From assembly GCF_041021955.1 (NCBI RefSeq), contig NZ_CP158375.1, forward strand, positions 3,143,501-3,207,500: a stretch of DNA of 64,000 nt, read 5' to 3'. A model generated the notes under the pieces. The model searched no databases. It worked only from the letters and a program-made list of their open reading frames with translations, and was not told where the DNA came from. The position numbers were made by a program, and so were the translations under genes. The stretch comes from Caulobacter sp. 73W (GTDB taxonomy: Bacteria; Pseudomonadota; Alphaproteobacteria; Caulobacterales; Caulobacteraceae). Of this stretch, positions 57,187-64,000 are shown one piece after another; the first letter of the stretch is position 1; each line of letters starts with the position of its first letter.

Positions 57187-58848
57187 ATGGCCGGACGCTA
57201 CGACTACATCATCATCGGGGCGGGCTCCGCCGGCTGCGTGCTGGCCGCCCGGCTGACGGAGGACCCCGACATCAAGGTCCTGCTGCTGGAGGCCGGCGGC
57301 AAGGACAACTCCATCCTTGTGAAGATGCCCGCCGGGGTCGGAGAGCTGATCAAGGCCAAGGGCGACTACAACTGGGGCTTCTGGACCGAGGCCGAGCCGC
57401 ATCTGAACGATCGGCGCCTGTGGTGGCCGCGCGGCAAGGGCCTGGGCGGCTCCTCGTCGATCAACGGCATGATCTACATCCGCGGCCACGCGCGCGACTA
57501 TGACCAGTGGCGCCAGATGGGCCTGGCCGGCTGGTCCTATTCGGAGGTCCTGCCCTACTTCAAGCGGTCGGAGACCTTCGAGAACGGCGCCTGCGACTAT
57601 CACGGCGGGGAGGGGCCGCTGCACGTGTCGCGCGGCAAGTCTCCCAACCCAATCTATTCCAGCATCATCGAGGCCGGCCGCCAGGCCGGACACCCGGTGA
57701 CCAACGACTTCAACGGCCATCAACAGGAAGGCTGGGGCCCCTACGACCTGACCATCCGCGACGGCCAGCGCTGGAGCGCCTCGGCCGCCTATCTGCGCCC
57801 GGCGCTTAAGCGCCCCAATCTGACCATCGAGATCGAGGCCCGGACCACCAGGATCCGCGTCGAGAACGGCCGCGCCGTCGGGGTCGACTATGTCCAGGGC
57901 AAGAACGTGCAGGCCAAGACCGCCTATGCCGACGCCGAGGTCCTGCTCTGCGCCGGAGCCGTGCAGTCGCCGCATATCCTGCAACTGTCCGGAATCGGCG
58001 ATCCGGCCGAGCTGGCCACGCATGGAATCGCCACGGTCCATGAATTGAAGGGGGTCGGCGCCAACCTTCAGGACCACCTGGACGTCTGTCTGAGCTGGGA
58101 CGTCACCCAGCCCATCACGGCCTACTCTTATAATAGGGGGCTGAAGAAGCTGGCGACCGGCCTGAACTACATGCTGTTCGGCCAGGGCGCCGGGCGGCAG
58201 AACTTCCTGGAATCGGGCGCCTTCCTCAAATCGCGCCCGGATCTGGATCGCCCCGACCTGCAGATCCACGTGGTGCTGGCCATCATGCAGGACCACGGCA
58301 AGGTGCAGGTGGAGAAGGACGGCTTCACCCAGCACGTCTGCCAGCTTCGCCCCGAAAGCCGCGGCCGCATCGGGCTGTCCTCGGCCGATCCGTTCGCCGA
58401 TCCGGCTATCTTCGCCAACTATCTGTCGACCGAGGAAGACCGCCGCGCCATGCGCGAGGGGATCAAGATCGCCCGCGACGTGGCGTCCCAGGCCGCCCTC
58501 GATCCCTATCGCGGCGCCGAGCATGCGCCAGGCGCGGACGTGAAGAGCGACGCGGACATCGACGCCTGGATCCGTCGCAACGCCGAGACGATCTATCATC
58601 CGGTCGGCACCTGCCGCATGGGCGTGGCGGGCGACGCCATGGCCGTGGTCGACGATCAGCTGCGCGTTCAGGGAATCGCCGGGCTTCGCGTGATCGACGC
58701 CTCGGTCATGCCCAACCTGATCGGCGGCAACACCAACGCCCCGACGATCATGATCGCGGAAAAGGCCGCCGACCTGCTTCGGGGACGCGCCATGCTGGCC
58801 CCGCTCGATGTTCCGGTGTTCGGCGACGAACGCATGGCCGCCGCCTGA
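57187..58848 (+). CDS. GMC-family FAD oxidoreductase (choline/alcohol dehydrogenase-like)
   Basis: A 553-residue flavoenzyme. The N-terminal Rossmann motif is IIIGAGSAGCVLAARL, the GMC signatures are GKGLGGSSSINGMIYIRG and CAGAVQSPHILQLSGIG, and the catalytic His is in YHPVGTCRMG with the later Asn in GGNTNAPTIMIAEKAA. Family members oxidise choline or aliphatic alcohols. Without a betB or transporter nearby, a general alcohol dehydrogenase role is more likely than glycine betaine synthesis. The ribosome site is GGGAGGCGGCG. Confidence 0.88.
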   Translation: MAGRYDYIIIGAGSAGCVLAARLTEDPDIKVLLLEAGGKDNSILVKMPAGVGELIKAKGDYNWGFWTEAEPHLNDRRLWWPRGKGLGGSSSINGMIYIRGHARDYDQWRQMGLAGWSYSEVLPYFKRSETFENGACDYHGGEGPLHVSRGKSPNPIYSSIIEAGRQAGHPVTNDFNGHQQEGWGPYDLTIRDGQRWSASAAYLRPALKRPNLTIEIEARTTRIRVENGRAVGVDYVQGKNVQAKTAYADAEVLLCAGAVQSPHILQLSGIGDPAELATHGIATVHELKGVGANLQDHLDVCLSWDVTQPITAYSYNRGLKKLATGLNYMLFGQGAGRQNFLESGAFLKSRPDLDRPDLQIHVVLAIMQDHGKVQVEKDGFTQHVCQLRPESRGRIGLSSADPFADPAIFANYLSTEEDRRAMREGIKIARDVASQAALDPYRGAEHAPGADVKSDADIDAWIRRNAETIYHPVGTCRMGVAGDAMAVVDDQLRVQGIAGLRVIDASVMPNLIGGNTNAPTIMIAEKAADLLRGRAMLAPLDVPVFGDERMAAA

Positions 58849-58886
58849 CGTTATGAGTTCGAATCCCCCGGTAACGGAGTCTCCCG

Positions 58887-59831
58887 ATGCAAAAACGCCC
58901 CCTCGGCCGTTCGGGCCTGTCCATCGCGCCGTTGATGTTCGGCGGCAACGTGTTCGGCTGGACGGCGGACGAGGCGACGTCCTTTGCCTTGCTGGACGCC
59001 TTCGTGGACGGGGGATTCGACGCCATCGACACCGCCGACGTCTATTCGGCCTGGGTTCCGGGCCATGTCGGCGGCGAGTTGGAGACGATCATCGGCAAGT
59101 GGCTGAAGAATTGCGGCCGCCGCGACGACGTGATCATCGCCAGCAAGGTCGCCAAGTGGCCAAAACACCCGGGCCTGTCGGCCGCCAACATCATCGCGGC
59201 CGCCGAAGAATTGCTCCAGCGGCTGCAGACCGACGTCATCGACCTCTATCAATCGCACGAGGACGACGAGAAGACGCCCATCGACGAGACGCTGGAAGCG
59301 TATGATCGCCTGATCAAGGCGGGGAAGGTGAGGGCGATCGGGGCGTCGAACTTCACCGCGCCGCGCCTGACCGAGTCGCTCAAGGTCGCCGCCGACAAGG
59401 GCCTGCCGCGCTACGAGACCCTGCAGCCCGGCTACAATCTCTACGACCGCGCCGAATTCGAGTCGGGCCTGGAGGTCGCGGCGCTGGAGAACGAGATCGG
59501 CGTCGTCTGCTATTACGGCCTGGCCAGCGGCTTCCTCACCGGCAAGTACCGGACCGAGGAGGATCTGGGCAAAAGCCCGCGTGGCCGTGGGGTGAAGAAG
59601 TACCTCGACGGCCGGGGGCTGCGAATCCTCGATGCGCTGGATGTGGTCTCGGCTGAACTGGGCGCGACCCAGGCCCAGGTCGCGCTCGCCTGGCTCATGG
59701 CCCGCCCGTCGATCACCGCCCCCATCGCCAGCGCCACCAGCGTCTCGCAGCTGAACGACCTGATGGGCGCGGCGCGCCTGGAGCTGTCGGCCGAGCAGGT
59801 GCTGCGCCTGGATACCGCCAGCGCTCAGTAA
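58887..59831 (+). CDS. aldo/keto reductase
   Basis: A 314-residue (alpha/beta)8-barrel NADPH reductase. The catalytic tetrad is visible: Asp and Tyr in DTADVYSAW, Lys in ASKVAKW, His in YQSHEDD. The C-terminal cofactor-binding region is PIASATSVSQLNDLMGAARL. It resembles the YhdN/YghZ-type oxidoreductases. Substrate unknown. It follows the GMC oxidoreductase gene by 38 bases, so the two may handle related alcohol and aldehyde substrates. Confidence 0.88.
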   Translation: MQKRPLGRSGLSIAPLMFGGNVFGWTADEATSFALLDAFVDGGFDAIDTADVYSAWVPGHVGGELETIIGKWLKNCGRRDDVIIASKVAKWPKHPGLSAANIIAAAEELLQRLQTDVIDLYQSHEDDEKTPIDETLEAYDRLIKAGKVRAIGASNFTAPRLTESLKVAADKGLPRYETLQPGYNLYDRAEFESGLEVAALENEIGVVCYYGLASGFLTGKYRTEEDLGKSPRGRGVKKYLDGRGLRILDALDVVSAELGATQAQVALAWLMARPSITAPIASATSVSQLNDLMGAARLELSAEQVLRLDTASAQ

Positions 59832-59837
59832 GCTGAG

Positions 59838-60386
59838 CTAGGCGATCCGCCGTCCGTCCAGCGTCGCCAGGCGCAGGGCGGGCGCGGCCGCCACCGCCGG
59901 ATCGGCCCAGTGGATGGAGTGCATGGCCATGGGCGCGACCACTTCGTCGTTGTTGCGCTGCAGCGGCGCGGTCGGCTGATACAGGCCCAGATAACGGTCG
60001 ACCTCGCCGTCCGGCCCGGCCAGGGGCGCCAGCAGCACCTCCATGCTGGCCGAAAGCATGCCTTCGGCGGTCAGTTCGGTGGTGATGACCACGGGCTCGG
60101 CCACGCGGCGGATCGATTCCAGCGCGGCCTGGACCTTGGGGCGATCCCCCACCGACCACAGGCGCAGGCCGTTCTTGCGGTTCAGCGCGCCGCCGTGGAC
60201 GGCATTGAGAAATCCTCCGGCCAGCCGGAAGGGATAGAGTCCCGGCCCGTCGCGTCCCAGGATGAACACCTGCGGCAGCAGCTTGGCGAAGCTCGCCGGA
60301 TCGATGTCCCGGCGCGCCGGCGCGCCGGCGTCGATACGCGCGGTCGTCCAGCAGTCGATCAGCTTTTGCGTGCCGGGATGGAACAT
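59838..60386 (-). CDS. PAS_5 (DUF1388) domain protein
   Basis: A 182-residue single PAS_5-domain protein from ATG 60386 (MFHPGTQKLIDCWTTAR). The typical parts are FAKLLPQVFILGRDGPGLYPFRLAGG and LLAPLAGPDGEVDRYLGLYQP. The family is abundant in Caulobacterales; MopJ of Caulobacter, a cell-cycle regulator, is a member, but this copy need not share that role. A longer open frame to 60464 lacks support. It converges on the aldo/keto reductase. Confidence 0.8.
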   Translation of the reverse strand: MFHPGTQKLIDCWTTARIDAGAPARRDIDPASFAKLLPQVFILGRDGPGLYPFRLAGGFLNAVHGGALNRKNGLRLWSVGDRPKVQAALESIRRVAEPVVITTELTAEGMLSASMEVLLAPLAGPDGEVDRYLGLYQPTAPLQRNNDEVVAPMAMHSIHWADPAVAAAPALRLATLDGRRIA

Positions 60387-60482
60387 CGGTGCGCTCCTGC
60401 CGCGGTCTTGCGTGACCGCACAGGGCTTGCTTGCGAATTGCGGGCCAGGGGCGACCTGTCCCATTCCGGCACAAAAAGGAGT

Positions 60483-63353
60483 TTACTTCCCCGGGACGAT
60501 CACCAGTTTCCAGGCGCGCTCATCGCCCAGATAGGCTTGCGCGGCCTTCTGCACGTCCAGAGGCGACACCCGCTCGACACCCGCCTGGACAGAGCGGGTC
60601 GCGTCCAGCCGACGCGGGTCGGCCTGCGCGCCGGAAAGCTGGCCGATCCAGTACTCGTTGGTGACCCGGGCCTTCTCCAGGCCTTCCAGGCGAGGCTTCT
60701 TGGCGCGCGCCAGCTCGTCCTGGGACGGCGGCTTGGCGCGCAGGTCGGCGGCGATCTCCGAGACGGTCTTGAAGACCGAATCCAGCGTGGCGGGCGGCGC
60801 CTCGACGCTGACGGCCACATAGCCAAAGTCGGTCCAGACGAACGACGCCGTCGAGCCGGCCGAGGGTGAATAGGTCGCCCCCTGTTTCTCGCGCAGCTCG
60901 TCCTGCAGCCGCAGACGGAAGATGTCTGCCAGGATCGTGATGTCGCGGGCCCGCTGCGGATTGCTGAAGAAGTCGCCGGTCTGCCAGGCGATATAGGCCA
61001 TGCCCTGGTCGTCGCGCCCCTTGTGGGTCAGACGCACCGGCGTCGCCGTCGGCTTGGGGAAGGTGGTGACGCGGGCGTCCGGTCCCGGCGCCGGCGCGGC
61101 GACGCGGGCCGGCAGGGCGCCGAAGGTCTCGGCCACCGCCTGGGTCGCCTTCTCCACGGTGATGTCGCCGACGATGATCACCTCGATCTGCCCGGTCGAC
61201 AGGGGCGCCAGCTGCGCCTTCAGGTCATCGACCGTGGCGGCCGCCATTTCCTGGCGGCTGGGGAAGGTGAAGCGGCGATCGCCGCCGCGCAGCAGTCCGG
61301 CCAGATCGCGGGCCAGCACGCCGTTGTCGGTGGCCTCGTACTGGTCGTGCAGGGTCTGGCCGAAGGTCTTGATCCGCTGGAACGCCTCGGGCCGCCAGCC
61401 CGGCTCGGTCGCGTAAGCCGCCAGGACCTGCAGTTCGGTCGGCAGGTCGGCGGTGCGGGTCGAGCCGCTGAGGACAAAGGCGTCGTCGTCCATGCCCAGC
61501 TGCGCGCCCCAGACCTTGGAGGCGAGCACCTGCTCGGTGTCCTGAGCGCTGATCTTGGCCAGCCCGCCCTCCGCGAAGGCGCTGGCCGCCCAGTTCACGC
61601 TCTGCTTGTCCCTGGGCAGACCCAGATAGCCGTCGCCGATCCGAACACGCACCAGAACCTGATCGTCGCGGAACTTGGTCGGCTTCACCGTCAGCCGCAC
61701 GCCGTTGCTGAAGCGGATGAAAGCCGCATCCAGATCGGTGATGTCCTTCTGTTCGGCCACCGTCCCTGGCGCGCCGAAGCTCTGATAGGGCCATTCGATG
61801 GCGGCCGAGGCGGCCTGCGGCGTCACCTCCACCTTGCGCACCGACGCCAGTTGGTCGGCCAGAGCCTTGTCGCCGCCCTGCACCGGGGAGCCCGTGGACA
61901 GGATCGCCACGGGACCGGCGCCTTCGAACGCCCGCTTGACGGCGTCGGACACGGTCTGCGCCTTCAGATCCTTCACCGCCGCGTTGAACGCGGCCAGATC
62001 CTGCTGCGGGCTGGTCACCACCTCGTGGTCATCGAGGCTGCCGACAATGACGTTGGCCAGCGTCGGGGTGCGCTGGGTCGCGGCTCCGGCGACGCGGGCC
62101 TCCAGCAGGGTGCGCAGTTCGGCGATCTCCCGGTCGAGCTCTTCCTGCCGCACGCCGTACTTGGCGATGCGGCGCTGCTCCAGGTCGATGGCGGCTAGGG
62201 CCTGGCGCCAGCCGTTCGGCTCGGCGGTGGCGCTGATGGTCGTGGCCTTGGCCGCGTGGAACTGGTCGAACGAGAAGGCGCCGGCGGCGATGAACTGCGG
62301 ATCGGCCCCGCGGCTCAGCGCGCCGAACCGGCGGTTCAGAACCGCAAAACCCAGCCGCTCGATCAGGTCACGCTTGCGGTTGGCGGCGGTGTCGGCCGAC
62401 AGGTCCGGCGCGGTCAGCCATGACAGCTGCAGGGACGTCGCCGCTCCCGGCTGGACGATGACCTTGGCCTCGGTCCCGCGCTTGGCGACGGCGCCCAGAT
62501 CCGGATCGACGCCGGCCGGGCCGACGCCCCGCCAGTCGGAGAACCGTTCCTTGATCTTGGCTTCCATGACGTCGACGTCGAAGTCGCCGACCACCACCAG
62601 CACCGCCCGCTCGGGCCGATAGAAGCGCTGGTAATAGTCGACCAGCTGCTCGCGGGGGGCCGTCTTGATCACCTCCACCTGGCCGATCGGCAGGCGCTGC
62701 GGGGGACGCTGGCCCTTCAGCAGGAAGGCGATGCCCTCCTTGAACACGCGATAGGCCGGGGTGTCGCGGTCGCGCTCCTCGGACAGGATGACGCCGCGCT
62801 CGCGGTCGACCGCCTCGGCCGAGATGGTCAGTTCGCTGGCCACGTCGCGCATCAGGTCCAGGCTGACCTTGACCGTCTCATCGTCGGTCTTGGGCAGGTC
62901 CAGCTTGTAGATCGTCTCGTTCCACGAGGTCGACGCGTTGGTGTCGGCGCCGAACGCCAGGCCGTGCCGTTCAAGGATCTTGATCATCTCGCCTTCGGGC
63001 ACGGTCTTGGAGCCGTTGAAGGCCATGTGCTCGAGGAAGTGGGCCAGGCCCTGCTGGGCGTCGGTCTCCATCAGCGACCCGGCGTCGAAGCGCAGCCGAA
63101 CCGAGGCCTGCCCCGGCGGGGTGGCGTTGCGACGGATCGCATAGCGCATGCCGTTGGGCAGGGCGCCGAAGCGGACCGCCGGATCGGCCGCGATGTCGGA
63201 GACCGCCTGCGGCCACTGACCGGGCGCCTGCGCCTGGGCCGCCGCGGCCTTGTCGCCGCCAAGGAAGGGAAGGGCCGATGCGCCGCCTGCGGCGCTGATC
63301 GAGAGGGCGAGGACGGAGGCCGTGATCAGGAACGGCCGGGACGTGCGCAGCAT
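60483..63353 (-). CDS. M16-family zinc metallopeptidase, exported
   Basis: A 956-residue pitrilysin-type peptidase with two M16 repeats. The inverted zinc motif HxxEH is in GLAHFLEHMAFNGS near residue 85, with the distal Glu in the following 70 residues (AVDRERGVILSEERD). A signal peptide precedes (LITASVLALSISAAGGASA). ATG 63353 has AGGCGA ahead; ATG 63368, five codons earlier, is an alternative. It probably degrades peptides in the periplasm. Typical length for two-domain fused members. Confidence 0.9.
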   Translation of the reverse strand: MLRTSRPFLITASVLALSISAAGGASALPFLGGDKAAAAQAQAPGQWPQAVSDIAADPAVRFGALPNGMRYAIRRNATPPGQASVRLRFDAGSLMETDAQQGLAHFLEHMAFNGSKTVPEGEMIKILERHGLAFGADTNASTSWNETIYKLDLPKTDDETVKVSLDLMRDVASELTISAEAVDRERGVILSEERDRDTPAYRVFKEGIAFLLKGQRPPQRLPIGQVEVIKTAPREQLVDYYQRFYRPERAVLVVVGDFDVDVMEAKIKERFSDWRGVGPAGVDPDLGAVAKRGTEAKVIVQPGAATSLQLSWLTAPDLSADTAANRKRDLIERLGFAVLNRRFGALSRGADPQFIAAGAFSFDQFHAAKATTISATAEPNGWRQALAAIDLEQRRIAKYGVRQEELDREIAELRTLLEARVAGAATQRTPTLANVIVGSLDDHEVVTSPQQDLAAFNAAVKDLKAQTVSDAVKRAFEGAGPVAILSTGSPVQGGDKALADQLASVRKVEVTPQAASAAIEWPYQSFGAPGTVAEQKDITDLDAAFIRFSNGVRLTVKPTKFRDDQVLVRVRIGDGYLGLPRDKQSVNWAASAFAEGGLAKISAQDTEQVLASKVWGAQLGMDDDAFVLSGSTRTADLPTELQVLAAYATEPGWRPEAFQRIKTFGQTLHDQYEATDNGVLARDLAGLLRGGDRRFTFPSRQEMAAATVDDLKAQLAPLSTGQIEVIIVGDITVEKATQAVAETFGALPARVAAPAPGPDARVTTFPKPTATPVRLTHKGRDDQGMAYIAWQTGDFFSNPQRARDITILADIFRLRLQDELREKQGATYSPSAGSTASFVWTDFGYVAVSVEAPPATLDSVFKTVSEIAADLRAKPPSQDELARAKKPRLEGLEKARVTNEYWIGQLSGAQADPRRLDATRSVQAGVERVSPLDVQKAAQAYLGDERAWKLVIVPGK

Positions 63354-63474
63354 AAGTCGCCTGGGCATTTATAGGGGCGCGCACCTTCGCCGCCGGATGC
63401 GGCGCAAGCAAGGCGTCGTTTGGTCCGCCGGTTTTGCATGGCCTCGCCGCGCGCGATCGCCCATATGCAAGGGA

Positions 63475-64000
63475 ATGTACAAGATTAACGATCCCGCACC
63501 GCCGCCGCGTGAGCCCGCGTTCAACGCACCCTGGCCAGCCCTGCTGCTGACCCTGGCGATCCTGGGCAGCTATGCGCTGCAAAGCCGGCTGCTGGATGAC
63601 GCGGGGCTTTATGCCCTGGCCCTGGTGCCGGCGCGCCTTCAGCAAGGGGAGTGGACCGGCCTTGTGACCTCCATCTTCCTGCATGGCGGCTGGGTCCACG
63701 TCCTGCTCAACAGCGCCTTCGCCCTGGCCTTCGGCACGCCGATCGCGCGCCTGCTGGGCGTGAGCCTCAAGGGAGCCATCTTGCTTTGGGGCTTCTTTCT
63801 TCTATGCGGGGTTGCCTCGGGAGCGATCTACGCCCTGATCCATCAAGGCTCGATGGGGGCGGTGATCGGCGCATCGGGCGCGGTGTCGGGGATGATGGGC
63901 GCCGCCGCGCGCCTGATAGATCGCCGCGGCGTGCTCGGCCCGATCCTGAGCCCGTCCGTCATGTCCACGGGCGCGGCCTGGATCATCGTCAACCTGCTGG
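63475..64000 (+). CDS. rhomboid-family intramembrane serine protease (5' part)
   Basis: The frame opens at ATG 63475 and runs off the right edge after 175 codons. It has several membrane spans (PALLLTLAILGSYAL, ILLWGFFLLCGVASGAIY) and rhomboid signatures: HGGWVHVLLNSAFAL with the HxxxN-type loop, and the catalytic serine in GASGAVSGMMGA. The family cuts membrane proteins within the bilayer. The catalytic His should lie beyond the window end. Confidence 0.88.
   Translation, partial: MYKINDPAPPPREPAFNAPWPALLLTLAILGSYALQSRLLDDAGLYALALVPARLQQGEWTGLVTSIFLHGGWVHVLLNSAFALAFGTPIARLLGVSLKGAILLWGFFLLCGVASGAIYALIHQGSMGAVIGASGAVSGMMGAAARLIDRRGVLGPILSPSVMSTGAAWIIVNLL

Overview
The window looks like ordinary chromosome from a Caulobacteraceae alphaproteobacterium, most likely Caulobacter or a close relative. 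The base composition is very GC-rich and codons end mostly in G or C. The LexA site in front of recA has the alphaproteobacterial GTTC-N7-GTTC form. The alphaproteobacterial families DUF1476, DUF3126 and PAS_5 are present, and the purine genes purB, purC, purS, purQ and purL are grouped, with a DUF1476 gene between purB and purC. I found no prophage, integrase, insertion sequence or CRISPR array. I do not see an undescribed multi-gene system; the unusual content is smaller in scale.

Layout. 1-4.5 kb: three tandem DUF885 metallopeptidase-like genes. 4.5-8.7 kb: a degenerate EAL protein, an XRE-like regulator, a broken LysR gene and a glutathione S-transferase. 8.7-15.5 kb: recA behind its SOS box, alaS, a Nudix gene, a truncated glyoxalase-like gene, an acetyltransferase and icd. 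15.6-25 kb: a hybrid histidine kinase, a catalytically dead beta-lactamase-fold lipoprotein, trmJ, the formaldehyde pair frmA-fghA, rpsD, and two paralogous lipoproteins either side of a serine hydrolase. 25-36 kb: thioesterase, grxD, bolA, purL, purQ, a Tat-exported PLP enzyme, purS, purC, DUF1476, and purB between two paralogous 2-oxoglutarate oxygenases. 37-44 kb: two MFS paralogues, msrPQ, a lipoprotein, map and sfsA. 44-54.6 kb: a molybdopterin-binding protein, pectate lyase, tRNA-Leu, a porin, queF, cysE, DUF3126, and a divergent MFS/TetR pair with clear operators. 54.6-64 kb: a REP-like repeat, phoH with a structured leader, gamma-carbonic anhydrase, GST, GMC oxidoreductase, aldo/keto reductase, PAS_5 protein, M16 peptidase and the start of a rhomboid protease.

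Reading-frame damage is the most striking feature. recA, purB and a DUF3291 gene each carry one extra A in exactly the same context: an expected GACTCG is written GAACTCG. GACTC is a GANTC site, the target of the cell-cycle adenine methylase CcrM in this group. A LysR gene and an MFS gene have indels in or beside G/C-rich runs, and a glyoxalase-like gene has an in-frame TAG. Loss of both recA and purB in a free-living strain is improbable, so I read most of these as assembly errors, part of them apparently linked to a methylation motif. They are entered as broken frames because that is what the sequence shows.

Regulation visible in the DNA includes the LexA box, paired TetR operators, several perfect palindromes in promoter regions, intrinsic terminators, and terminator-like hairpins in the leaders of purC, phoH and the histidine kinase gene.
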